Positions 47,700 through 55,990 of a stretch of DNA of 64,000 nt are shown here, one piece after another. Source of the DNA: Burkholderia arboris (GTDB lineage Bacteria > Pseudomonadota > Gammaproteobacteria > Burkholderiales > Burkholderiaceae); the NCBI RefSeq assembly GCF_902499125.1, contig NZ_CABVPX010000011.1, positions 1 to 64,000 on the forward strand, given 5' to 3'. Position numbers and translations under genes: made by a program. The stretch's first letter is position 1. The number at the start of each line of letters is the position of its first letter. The notes below the pieces were generated by a model. That model worked only from the letters and a program-made list of their open reading frames with translations, ran no database searches and was not told the DNA's origin.

Positions 47700-48929
47700 A
47701 TGACCGACCCCGGCACCGCGCAAGCCGTCCACCGCCCGCACGCGGCTTCCGTGTCCTATGGCGCACTCGCGCTGCTGGTACTGGCCGGCCTCAACCTGCG
47801 CCCGTTCCTGACCGCGTTCGGCCCCGTGCTCGACGTCGTACGCGCCGACACGGGCCTCGGGTTTCGCGCGGCCGCGCTGCTGACCACGCTGCCGTTCGTG
47901 CTGATGGGGGTCGTCGCCGGGGCCGGCGTCGGGCTCGCGCGGCGCTTCGGCGAGCAGCGTGCGCTGACCGCCGCGCTCGCGCTGATCGCCGCCGGCTGCA
48001 CGGCGCGCCTGTGGACGCACGGCAGCGCGGGGCTGATCGCGACCGCCATCGCCGCCGGCGCGGGTGTCGCGGTAATCCAGGCGCTCGTGCCGGGCCTTGC
48101 GAAACGCTGGTTCGTCGACCGGTTGCCGCTCGCGATGGGCCTCTACTCGGCGGCGCTCGTCGGCGGCGGCGCATTCGGCGCGATGGCAAGCCCGTGGCTC
48201 GCCGCGCACGGCGGCTGGCATCTCGCGCTCGCCGTATGGGCGGTGCCCGCCCTCGTCACGCTCGCGCTGTGGCGCGCGAAAGCACCGCGCGACACCGTGC
48301 AAGCGACGGCCGCGTCGGCGTCGATCACCGCGTTCGTCCGCATCCCGCGCGCATGGCAGCTCGCGCTGTTCTTCGGCCTCAGCAACAGCGGCTATGCGAG
48401 CCTCGTCGCGTGGCTGCCGGCGTTCTACCGCAGCGTGGGCATGAGCCCGCAGGCGAGCGGCAACCTGCTCGCGTGGATGGCGCTGTTCCAGGCCACCGGT
48501 GCACTGGCGATGCCGATGCTCGCGAAGCGATCGGCCGACCGTCGCGCCGTGCTGTGGCTCACGCAGGCGCTGCAGGCGGTCGGCTTCATCGGATTCGCGA
48601 CGCTGCCCGCGCTCGCGCCGTGGCTGTGGGTCGCGAGTGTCGGCCTCGGGCTGGGCGGCTTCTTCTCGATGAGCCTGATCGTCACGCTCGACCACCTGCC
48701 CGATGCACGACTTGCCGGCGCACTGGCCGCGTTCGTGCAGGGCATCGGCTTCCTGACCGTCGCAGCGAGCCCCTGGTTGATCGGCTGGCTGCGCGACGCG
48801 GGCGGCGGCTTCGCGATCGCGTGGTGGATGCATCTCGGCGTGATCGCGTCGACGGCCGCGCTGAACGCCGTGTTCTCGCCCGCCGGCTACCGGAACAGCA
48901 TGGCGCGCATCGCCGGCGCCGCCCGCTAA
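47700..48929 (+). CDS. MFS transporter, CynX/NimT type
   Basis: A 409-residue, 12-helix major facilitator. VLAGLNLRPFLTAFGPVLDVV in TM1 and LPFVLMGVVAGAGVGLARRFGEQRAL match the CynX/NimT (cyanate transporter, 2-nitroimidazole exporter) subfamily, where the N-x-R-P motif of TM1 is conserved. WMALFQATGALAMPMLAKRSADRR marks the second half. AT-rich sequence upstream (47600-47640) probably holds the promoter. No cyanase gene is adjacent, so the substrate is uncertain. Confidence 0.87.
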   Translation: MTDPGTAQAVHRPHAASVSYGALALLVLAGLNLRPFLTAFGPVLDVVRADTGLGFRAAALLTTLPFVLMGVVAGAGVGLARRFGEQRALTAALALIAAGCTARLWTHGSAGLIATAIAAGAGVAVIQALVPGLAKRWFVDRLPLAMGLYSAALVGGGAFGAMASPWLAAHGGWHLALAVWAVPALVTLALWRAKAPRDTVQATAASASITAFVRIPRAWQLALFFGLSNSGYASLVAWLPAFYRSVGMSPQASGNLLAWMALFQATGALAMPMLAKRSADRRAVLWLTQALQAVGFIGFATLPALAPWLWVASVGLGLGGFFSMSLIVTLDHLPDARLAGALAAFVQGIGFLTVAASPWLIGWLRDAGGGFAIAWWMHLGVIASTAALNAVFSPAGYRNSMARIAGAAR

Positions 48930-49070
48930 ACCCCCCTTCGAATCCGGGCGGCCGCCGGCCTTCTCCTGCGACCGCCCCGCCGCCCGCGCATGGCCGGGCG
49001 CGGGCCGTCACGCCCAATGGCCGCTTCCCCGCTTCACGACAAACAACATCAACCGGTAATGGAGACAATC

Positions 49071-49841
49071 ATGAAAAAGCTCGTTCTGGCCGCCGCGCTC
49101 GCGCTGGCGGCAGGCGCCGCCGCCGCGAAAGACCCGGCGGTGCTGCGCCTCGGCGTCGATCCCAGCTACGCGCCGTTCGAATCGCTCGCGCCCGACGGCA
49201 AGCTCGTCGGCTTCGACATCGATCTCGGCAATGCGATCTGCGAACGGATGAAGGTGCGCTGCGTGTGGGTCGAGAACGCGTTCGACGGGATGATCCCGGC
49301 GTTGAAGGCACGCAAGTTCGACGGCGTGCTGTCGTCGATGAGCGTGACCGAGAAGCGCCTCGCGCAGATCGCGTTCACCGACAAGATCAACAACGTGCCG
49401 CCGCGCCTCGTCGCGCGGCGCGGCGCGAACCTGCAGCCGACGCCGGAGTCGCTGCAGGGGAAGAGTGTCGGCGTCGAACAGGGGACGACGCAGGAAACCT
49501 ATGCGCGCACCTACTGGGAACCGAAGGGTGTGATCGTCCGCACGTACCAGACGCAGGATCTCGTGTATCAGGATTTGCTGTCGGGCCGGCTCGACGCGTC
49601 GTTGCAGTCGTCGGTGCAGGCCGATCTCGGCTTCCTGAAGACCGCGAAGGGTGCGAATTTCGAATTTGCGGGGCCGGCGCTGCATGATCCCAAGACGCTC
49701 GGTGTGGGTTCGGCGATCGGCATGCGCAAGGACGACGACGCGCTGCGCACGCAGATCAACCAGGCACTCGCGAGCCTGATTCAGGACGGCACGTATCAGC
49801 GAATCGCGAAGAAGTACTTCGCGTTCGACATTTACAACTGA
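49071..49841 (+). CDS. amino-acid ABC transporter periplasmic binding protein (HisJ/ArgT-like)
   Basis: A 256-residue solute-binding protein (family 3). Signal peptide LVLAAALALAAGAAAA, then VLRLGVDPSYAPFESLAPDG, GFDIDLGNAICERM and DGMIPALKARKFDGVLSSMS. These are the lobes that hold the alpha-amino and carboxyl groups in lysine/arginine/ornithine/histidine-binding proteins. TEKR follows as usual. ATG 49071 is preceded by GGAGACAATC. No permease or ATPase gene is adjacent, so it is an orphan binding protein and must share a transporter encoded elsewhere. A terminator follows. Confidence 0.9.
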   Translation: MKKLVLAAALALAAGAAAAKDPAVLRLGVDPSYAPFESLAPDGKLVGFDIDLGNAICERMKVRCVWVENAFDGMIPALKARKFDGVLSSMSVTEKRLAQIAFTDKINNVPPRLVARRGANLQPTPESLQGKSVGVEQGTTQETYARTYWEPKGVIVRTYQTQDLVYQDLLSGRLDASLQSSVQADLGFLKTAKGANFEFAGPALHDPKTLGVGSAIGMRKDDDALRTQINQALASLIQDGTYQRIAKKYFAFDIYN

Positions 49842-49865
49842 CGAACACGGGCAGAAGACGCAAAA

Positions 49866-49893
49866 GGGCGTCGTGCATTCCTGCGCGACGCCC
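49866..49893 (+). terminator. Rho-independent-like terminator
   Basis: GGGCGTCG (49866-49873) pairs with CGACGCCC (49886-49893), followed by CTTCTTCG, shortly after the binding-protein stop. Confidence 0.7.
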
Positions 49894-49919
49894 CTTCTTC
49901 GTGTACGGAAAACGGCCGG

Positions 49920-50306
49920 CTAGGCCACCGCGCGTTGCAGCAAATCCGTTGCGAACGACCGCGCATGCGCGACCGCTTCCTGTGCATCGCCGAAGACGCC
50001 GAGCTGATCCCAGTGCTCTTCGGCCGCGTATGTCCCCTTCACGGCGAGCGCCCGCTGAACGCTCAACTGCGCCGCGTATCGGCCATCGTCCAGCGGCCGG
50101 GCCGTCGCGACGACCTTGTGCGGCGGGCTGGCGCGCTCCGGCTGAACCAGCTCGACCGCCCCGCCGACGACGCCGAGATTCATCAACTCGTTCCTGGCCT
50201 TGCAGTCCGGGCAGTGGAAGCACCACCCCGCGTCGTCCTGATGGGGCTTGACTTGCCCGCGAGCCAGCACGGCGCGACATTCGACGTTTTCGCAGATGAA
50301 CGGCAT
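49920..50306 (-). CDS. small zinc-ribbon-like protein
   Basis: A 128-residue protein of unknown function. The N-terminal 45 residues hold CENVECRAVL and WCFHCPDCKARNEL, Cys pairs able to form a zinc ribbon. The C-terminal part (about residues 60-128) is a small alpha/beta region with LDDGRYAAQLSVQRAL and a final helix. ATG 50306 is chosen because it begins directly before the first Cys pair; the open frame continues to 50345. It is a single gene, convergent with the binding protein. Confidence 0.65.
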   Translation of the reverse strand: MPFICENVECRAVLARGQVKPHQDDAGWCFHCPDCKARNELMNLGVVGGAVELVQPERASPPHKVVATARPLDDGRYAAQLSVQRALAVKGTYAAEEHWDQLGVFGDAQEAVAHARSFATDLLQRAVA

Positions 50307-50608
50307 CGCAGCGTCTCCGAAGTTGTTTGACGGAAATCCTAGCATGTCCGCCGGCTCTCAACCATCGGCATCCGCATGATTGACGCACCGGAATTCCAGT
50401 TCGTCACGATGGCCGGGCGAGGCGCGCACCCACCCCTTTCGCTGCACTGCAATATCGGCGCCTTCCTTTCCTGATCCGGGAAGCGCATTCCCGTTCGTGC
50501 CCCATGCATTCTCGGAGAATCGTGCAAGAAATGCGGACTCGCAGGATAACGCCGGCGCCCCCTTCCGCGCGATGCTGACGTCTCTTCACCGTGAACCGAG
50601 GAATGAAC
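50307..50608. other. 302-bp intergenic region
   Basis: Divergent promoter region between the zinc-ribbon and SDR genes. I see no gene and no clear operator in it. Confidence 0.45.
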
Positions 50609-51328
50609 ATGACGAACCACAACATCGAACAGAAAGTGGTCCTGATCACCGGCGCAAGCAGCGGGATCGGCGAAGCCACCGCCCGCTATCTGGGCGAGCG
50701 CGGTGCGCGCCTGATGCTCGGCGCACGCCGTACCGAGCGTCTTGCGGACCTGGCCGGCAACATTCGCACCCTGGGCGGCACCGCTTCGTGGCGTGCGCTC
50801 GACGTCACGAAGCGCGACGACAACGTCGCGTTCGTCGAAGCCGCGCTCGCCGAGTATGGCCATATCGACGTCATCGTCAACAACGCAGGCGTCATGCCGC
50901 TTTCGCCGATGGCGTCGCTGAAAGTCGACGAGTGGGACCGGATGGTCGACGTCAACATCAAGGGCGTGCTGTACGGCATCGCAGCCGCACTGCCGGTGAT
51001 GAATCGCCAGGGTTTCGGGCAGATCATCAACGTATCGTCGATCGGCGGGTTGCGGGTATCGCCGACGGCCGCCGTCTATTGCGCGACGAAGTATGCGGTG
51101 CGCGCAATTTCCGATGGCTTGCGGCAGGAGAACGACAAGCTGCGCGTCACGAGCATCTGCCCCGGTGTCGTGACGTCCGAACTGGCCGACACGATCACGG
51201 ACCCGACCGCCGCCGACCTGATGGCGAAGTACCGCAGCATTGCGCTCGAACCGGAAGCGATCGCGCAGCCCGCCGATGTCGACGTGAACGAGATCGTCGT
51301 GCGCCCGACGGCAACGATCGGCGGCTAG
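50609..51328 (+). CDS. SDR-family NAD(P) oxidoreductase
   Basis: A 239-residue classical short-chain dehydrogenase: cofactor motif TGASSGIG (residues 15-22), NNAG, the catalytic Ser in INVSSIGG, YCATK with Tyr and Lys, and PGVV after it. All four catalytic elements are present. GAGG at 50598-50601 with a 7-bp spacer favours ATG 50609 over ATG 50603 or GTG 50591. It resembles bacterial YdfG/clavulanate-type dehydrogenases; the substrate is unknown. A GNAT gene follows 73 bp downstream. Confidence 0.9.
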   Translation: MTNHNIEQKVVLITGASSGIGEATARYLGERGARLMLGARRTERLADLAGNIRTLGGTASWRALDVTKRDDNVAFVEAALAEYGHIDVIVNNAGVMPLSPMASLKVDEWDRMVDVNIKGVLYGIAAALPVMNRQGFGQIINVSSIGGLRVSPTAAVYCATKYAVRAISDGLRQENDKLRVTSICPGVVTSELADTITDPTAADLMAKYRSIALEPEAIAQPADVDVNEIVVRPTATIGG

Positions 51329-51401
51329 CGGGTAACGACGCGCCGGCCGGATGTCGCTCGCGATACACTGTCTGCCCGACCACCGAAGCGAGAAACCCCC
51401 G

Positions 51402-51923
51402 ATGTTGATCCGCGTTGCGACACTGGCCGATGCAGCCCCGCTTGCCGACTTGAAGCGCGATACGTTTCGCGAAACCTTTCTGCAGGACGGCTTCGGCATC
51501 AACTATCCGCCGAACGATCTTGCCGCGTACGAGGCGCGCAGCTACTCGGTTGAAACGGTCAGCGAACAGCTCGTCGACCCACAGTGCCGCACGTGGGTCG
51601 CCGAAGACGACGACGGTACGCTGGTCGGCTATGCACACGCGGGGCCGTGCAAGCTCCCGCATCCGGAAGTGGCCGACGGTTCGGGCGAGATCCATCAGAT
51701 CTACCTTCGACGGGGTACGCAGGGAACCGGCGCCGGACGCACGTTGTTCGATGCCGCGCTGGCTTATCTGTCCGACGAACGCCCCGGTCCGGTATGGCTA
51801 GGCGTGTGGTCCGGCAACGCGAAGGCCATCGCGTTCTACGAGAAGGCCGGCTTCAGGCAGGTCGGCACGTATGATTTCAAGGTCGGGGAATCGACCGACC
51901 TCGAATACATCTACCGTCGCTAA
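51402..51923 (+). CDS. GNAT-family N-acetyltransferase (RimI-like)
   Basis: A 173-residue acetyltransferase with the GNAT core: beta4 EIHQIYLRRGTQGTGAGRTL gives the acetyl-CoA loop (Q-G-T-G-A-G), followed by WLGVWSGNAKAIAFYEKAGF, the typical C-terminal motif, and a final strand GESTDLEYIYR. The last 35 codons are repeated, with a gap, at 53048-53140, so this gene's end has been duplicated nearby. The acceptor substrate is unknown. Confidence 0.9.
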   Translation: MLIRVATLADAAPLADLKRDTFRETFLQDGFGINYPPNDLAAYEARSYSVETVSEQLVDPQCRTWVAEDDDGTLVGYAHAGPCKLPHPEVADGSGEIHQIYLRRGTQGTGAGRTLFDAALAYLSDERPGPVWLGVWSGNAKAIAFYEKAGFRQVGTYDFKVGESTDLEYIYRR

Positions 51924-52186
51924 TTTCACGGATAGGGGAATCCGCTGCAATCGACGTGAATCGACATGTCCCCGTCGATCGCGGTACCTTGAACCCATGC
52001 CGCCTGATCCGGTTTCCCTCGTAACCGTCACGACAACGACAACCATCGGAACTGGGGGGGCGTCGGGAACGCGCGCGCGGTAGTCTTCGCAGTTGCATGT
52101 CACCAGCGCCCCGCCGGCAAGCGACGGGGCTCTTTGCGTTTACGGCACCCCGCTTCTTGTCGGAATCACATCAGCCAGGAGTCGCC

Positions 52187-52518
52187 ATGAACGAAGTCGA
52201 TCGTCAAAACCGGAACAACAAAAACGAGGTGCTGCTCATCATCTCGCGCCGGATCGTGCCCGGAAAGCGTCACGAACAGATCGCCGCGTATGAGCACCTG
52301 GCGTCCGTCGTTCGGGCCGAACCCGGTTGTCTTCAATACGACCGTCATCCCGTCGTCGGCGATGAAGACAGGTTGTGCTGATCGAGCGCAGCGCATCGGC
52401 TGACGCGCTGGCCGCTCACGAAGTGACGCCCCACATCATCGCCAACGATGCACGGAGCCCGGCGTTCAGGGTTGCATCCGCGACGGTCCTGCGGCTGGCG
52501 CCAGACGGCGTCGCATAG
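52187..52518 (+). pseudogene. frameshifted antibiotic biosynthesis monooxygenase (ABM) gene
   Basis: AGGAG precedes ATG 52187. The first frame encodes EVLLIISRRIVPGKRHEQI and AEPGCLQYD, the start of an ABM-fold quinol monooxygenase, but stops at 52379-52381. The next frame, from about 52375, continues seamlessly with VLIERSASADALAAHEVTPH and ends at 52516-52518, matching the second half of the same fold (helix with AHxxTPH). A one-base loss near 52371-52375 explains this, unless it is a sequencing error. ABM proteins are about 95-110 residues, as the joined product would be. Confidence 0.7.
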
Positions 52519-52717
52519 GCGAAAAAAAAGGTGCATCGCGGGTTTCCGGTGCGCACCATACATTTGTCCGCGTTCGCCCACGAGCGCGGCACTGGCGCCT
52601 CCAATCGATGCGATATTGTTTTGGCGAACCATCACTGTCAGCATACGCAGACTGCCCATAGCGACTGAATTTCAGCGTGGGCACCCGCCGGAAACCGAGT
52701 ACAGCACCAGGACAATC

Positions 52718-53011
52718 ATGTCGCGACTGAAACGGTGGAAAATTTTCTTCCTGGTGGCCGATCTCCTGCTTCTGATGGTGTCCGCGCCAGTTGCCTTGAC
52801 GTTCTTCTTTTCAGCGTTCACGGTTCCAAAAGAATTTCCATTCTGGCTTCTCGCGTGTGCTGGCGCCGTCTCTGCGCTCTTGAGCGTCGTCGGCGTTGCT
52901 CGCCTCGAAAAACTTTCTCCGTGGTGGCATTCAATGATCACGGTGTTGGCCGCGGGTTTCATCTATCCCGTCATCGCCTTGATGGACGCATTAGGAAAAA
53001 ACCCGCCTTGA
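52718..53011 (+). CDS. small three-helix membrane protein
   Basis: A 97-residue protein with three predicted membrane helices: residues about 9-33 (FFLVADLLLLMVSAPVALTF), 43-60 (WLLACAGAVSALLSVVG) and 72-90 (ITVLAAGFIYPVIALMD). The Lys/Arg-rich N-terminus suggests it faces the cytoplasm. AGGAC precedes ATG 52718. It is somewhat less GC-rich than its neighbours and lies between the two copies of the GNAT gene end, so it may have arrived with a local rearrangement. No family recognised. Confidence 0.55.
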   Translation: MSRLKRWKIFFLVADLLLLMVSAPVALTFFFSAFTVPKEFPFWLLACAGAVSALLSVVGVARLEKLSPWWHSMITVLAAGFIYPVIALMDALGKNPP

Positions 53012-53047
53012 GGATTGGGTAAATCATGCTCATCTTTCGTTTGCCAG

Positions 53048-53140
53048 TCGGGCAACGCGAAGGCCATCGCGTCCTACGAAAAGGCTGGTTTCAGGCAAGT
53101 CGGGGAATCGACCGACCTCGAATACATCTACCGTCGCTGA
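53048..53140 (+). pseudogene. duplicated GNAT gene 3' fragment
   Basis: Thirty codons reading SGNAKAIASYEKAGFRQVG then ESTDLEYIYRR and stop. This matches the end of the GNAT at 51402-51923 except for one substitution (Phe to Ser) and loss of seven internal codons. It has no start codon or acetyl-CoA loop and is a remnant. Confidence 0.85.
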
Positions 53141-53215
53141 CCTTCGCCGCTGCATGACAACCGCGCCCCGCCGGCAAACGACGGGGCGTTTCGCGTTTAC
53201 TGCGCGTCGCAACTT
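53141..53215 (+). repeat. second copy of the post-GNAT intergenic segment
   Basis: Sequence after the fragment (GCATGACAACCGCGCCCCGC and the CGACGGGGCG..TTTGCGTTTAC-like hairpin region) resembles 52085-52145. The duplication therefore extends past the gene into a hairpin (CCCCG...CGGGG). Confidence 0.65.
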
Positions 53216-53337
53216 GCCGGCTGCGCGGGAACCGATTGCGATGTCAACGACGTATTTCCCTCGTTTCAGGCTGAATGACACGATTTGAGGGTTCTCGCTA
53301 AAATACGCCTTCCCGAGTTTCCGGTATCTGCCCTGTC

Positions 53338-54285
53338 ATGCATCGAATTGGATTCTTCGTTTGCCGTGGCTACGATGCGCTTGACCTTGGCGGGCCACTG
53401 TCGGCCTTTAATCAGGTAACCACGGCTGCCGGTCATACGCCCTATGACCTTCATGTCATCTCGCAATCCGGCGGCCCGATTCCCGGCAATACCGGCCTTT
53501 CGATCGACACGAAGCCAATGGGAAGGCGCACGTTCGACACGGTCGTTTTCGTGGGCGGTGATATCGAGCCGATGCAGACACCGGAAAACGTCGCCGCTGC
53601 CCGAAAACTGGCCGCCAGGGCCTCACGGGTCGCCAGCGTGTGTACGGGAGCGTTCCTGCTCGCGGAAACCGGCTCGCTGGACGGACTGAGAGCAGCGACG
53701 CACTGGCGATACGCTGCGCTGATGCAGTCGCGCTTCCCTCGCATCAAAGTCGACGGCGACAGTATCTATGTCGTGGATGGCCACGTCTGGACATCGGCAG
53801 GCATCGCCTCCGGAATCGACCTGGCGCTCGGCATCATCGAAAAAGACCTGGGGGCGGAAATTGCGCGCGCCGTCTCCCGGCTTCTGGTCGTGCCGTATCG
53901 TCGACCCGGCGGGCAGTCGCAATTCTCCGCGATGTCGCAGATGGAACCGGAATCGGATCGCATCCGCATCGCGCTGAATTTTGCGAGGGAACATCTGGCG
54001 GAAGCGTTGCCGGTCGAACGACTCGCGGATGCCGCACGATTGAGCGTGCGACAGTTCGGACGCGCGTTTCGCCGGGAAACCGGCGAAACGCCTGCGAAGG
54101 CGGTCGAACGCTTGCGCGTCGAAGCCGCGAGGCTGCGGCTGCAGGGTGGCAGCGAACCGATCGAACAGATTGCGCTGGCGGTGGGGTTCACCGATCCGGA
54201 GCGGATGCGGCGAGCCTTCATCAAACTGCATGGGCACCCGCCGCAGGCGATTCGGCGCGAGAGCAGATCGAACCCAGCACGCTGA
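53338..54285 (+). CDS. GlxA-family AraC-type transcriptional regulator
   Basis: A 315-residue regulator. An N-terminal DJ-1/PfpI-like domain (residues about 3-170) retains the nucleophile-elbow Cys (SVCTGAFLLAETG) and THWRYA. A C-terminal AraC HTH pair (about 215-305) contains LADAARLSVRQFGRAFRRE and IALAVGFTDPERMRRAF. GlxA-type regulators (GbdR, CdhR, ArgR) sense small nitrogenous metabolites. It faces a convergent three-gene set that includes another DJ-1 protein, which it may regulate. The start lies at ATG 53338 with no strong Shine-Dalgarno. Confidence 0.9.
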   Translation: MHRIGFFVCRGYDALDLGGPLSAFNQVTTAAGHTPYDLHVISQSGGPIPGNTGLSIDTKPMGRRTFDTVVFVGGDIEPMQTPENVAAARKLAARASRVASVCTGAFLLAETGSLDGLRAATHWRYAALMQSRFPRIKVDGDSIYVVDGHVWTSAGIASGIDLALGIIEKDLGAEIARAVSRLLVVPYRRPGGQSQFSAMSQMEPESDRIRIALNFAREHLAEALPVERLADAARLSVRQFGRAFRRETGETPAKAVERLRVEAARLRLQGGSEPIEQIALAVGFTDPERMRRAFIKLHGHPPQAIRRESRSNPAR

Positions 54286-54375
54286 TCGCCCTCGACGATC
54301 GGCGTGCTGCGTGATCGACGTCCCGCTAACGGACTATTGGCGCGTGGGCCAGTGACGCGCCGTGCCGCCGGACGC

Positions 54376-54858
54376 TCATTGGCCGCCGGTCTTGACGGGC
54401 GCGTAATCGTTCCACATGTCGCGATGCAGTTTCCACGCGCCGTCCTGTTTCAGAAAGACGAGAATCTGCTTCGCGCGGATCAGGCGCTTTCCATCGTGAT
54501 CGCGCACCTCCGCATCCGATACCTCCGTCACTTCCCGGTCATTACCGTAAAACTCGTAATTGCTGAACGATACGGTGCCGGGTTTCGATCCGGCATACCC
54601 GTTGGCGAAATACTCGGTGATCGCACGGCGCCCCGTGACCTTGTCGCCGCCGAGCGGCAAGAGCGCGCCGTCGTCGGTATAGAGTCGGCCGAGCGCCTCA
54701 TAATCCCCGCGCGCAAAGGCATCGGCCCATCGCGCGTTTTCGGCCTTGATGGCCGCTTCGGGCGGACGTTGCGAACCGCCGGCAACAGCCGGCGCCGTGA
54801 AGGCGAAAAAGGACACGCAGGCCGCAAGCGCGGCAGTACAAAGACGGATCTGTTGCAT
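54376..54858 (-). CDS. exported NTF2-like (SnoaL/DUF4440) protein
   Basis: A 160-residue protein with a Sec signal peptide (LAACVSFFAFTAPAVAGG) and an NTF2-like domain: RWADAFARGDYEALGRLYTD, then ALLPLGGDKVTGRRAITEYF and a final KLHRDMWND strand. Members of the SgcJ/EcaC/DUF4440 group are small cone-shaped domains used as isomerases, hydrolases or ligand carriers; no catalytic set can be read here. It is the third gene in a minus-strand row SDR, DJ-1, NTF2-like. Confidence 0.85.
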   Translation of the reverse strand: MQQIRLCTAALAACVSFFAFTAPAVAGGSQRPPEAAIKAENARWADAFARGDYEALGRLYTDDGALLPLGGDKVTGRRAITEYFANGYAGSKPGTVSFSNYEFYGNDREVTEVSDAEVRDHDGKRLIRAKQILVFLKQDGAWKLHRDMWNDYAPVKTGGQ

Positions 54859-54982
54859 CGAGTGATTTCCGGTTGTGGCTTGAATTGAAGCGGGTGCCCG
54901 AGCGGGCAGGCGGCGCAGGCAGCGTCGCCTGCGGCCTTCATCGAGGCCGGCGGATGGCCTCGCACACGTGGGCTGAAGACGT

Positions 54983-55837
54983 TCAGCGCACGCCGGGGAT
55001 TCGTGCGAGCCCCCTGGATGCGCCGGGCAGTTCCTTGTCGACCATCGCGATCACTTCCGGCCGCGCGTCCCTCGGATGACCGGAATGGAACGGCGGAGCG
55101 GGATCGTATTCGATCACGAGTTGCGTGAACTCGGCGGCCTGTTGGCCGCGCAGTTTCGCTGCCACGCGAAGCGCGAAGTCGATGCCCGCCGTCACGCCGC
55201 CGCCGCTCATGAAGCGGCCGTTGTCGTCTTCGACGAAGCGATCCGGAACGGGAATGGCGCCATATTCGGACAGCTTGTTGACGAACGCCCAGTGACAGGC
55301 GCTGCGCTTGCCCTTGAGCACGCCCGTCGCGGCGAGCACGAGCGATCCGTTGCACACCGACGTCACGTGTTTCGCGCTTTGTGCCAGGCGCCGGATCTGC
55401 GCCTGGTACGCCGGTTGCATCGGCACGCTCAGATCGGATCCGCCGGGAACGAGAATCACGTCGGTCTTCTCGATATCGGCCAACCGTTCGGTATTGCCAT
55501 ACACGACGCCGAATTCGAGCGTCACGTTGCCGCCATTGAGGCTCGCGTAACGAACGTGCGTATTCGGCAACCGGTGGAAAATCTCGCTCGGGCCGGCAAA
55601 GTCGAGCAGCGTCCCCCCGTCGTAATTGACGATCAGAATATCGAGGGGGTCGTTCGGGGCAAGCATGGCATCGCTGCCTGCCTGCGCAAGCGCGGGCGTC
55701 GCGTGCCCGAGCAAGGCCCCGCCGCCCAGCATGGCGCCGAGCGTGGCGACGCTTCCAAGCTTGAGCATGTCGCGGCGCGAACGACCTGCCCGGTTGAGTG
55801 GCGTGGCGGATGCGTGGTTATCGCTACTGTCGGTCAA
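54983..55837 (-). CDS. Tat-exported DJ-1/PfpI family protein
   Basis: A 284-residue protein. The N-terminus holds the twin-arginine signal GRSRRDMLKLGSVATLG, followed by a hydrophobic segment and ATPALAQA, so it should be folded before export to the periplasm. The DJ-1/PfpI domain (about residues 62-250) keeps the elbow Cys (SVCNGSLVLAATG) and resembles isonitrile-hydratase-like members. I choose TTG 55837 because AAGGAG lies 8 bp upstream of it; the frame can also begin at GTG 55855, which would put the Shine-Dalgarno inside the gene. A periplasmic DJ-1 protein is unusual. Confidence 0.82.
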   Translation of the reverse strand: MTDSSDNHASATPLNRAGRSRRDMLKLGSVATLGAMLGGGALLGHATPALAQAGSDAMLAPNDPLDILIVNYDGGTLLDFAGPSEIFHRLPNTHVRYASLNGGNVTLEFGVVYGNTERLADIEKTDVILVPGGSDLSVPMQPAYQAQIRRLAQSAKHVTSVCNGSLVLAATGVLKGKRSACHWAFVNKLSEYGAIPVPDRFVEDDNGRFMSGGGVTAGIDFALRVAAKLRGQQAAEFTQLVIEYDPAPPFHSGHPRDARPEVIAMVDKELPGASRGLARIPGVR

Positions 55838-55990
55838 GATGATTTCTCCTTGCACTTCGGCCCCCTCTGCGAGCGCAACCAGGCCGGGCCGGATTGAACC
55901 ACCGCCACGACGAAAGGCATGGCGGACGTGAAGTCGGGATGTGGACGAGCCGCGACGACGTGCCGGGCTCCGGATGCATGAACTGCAGGC

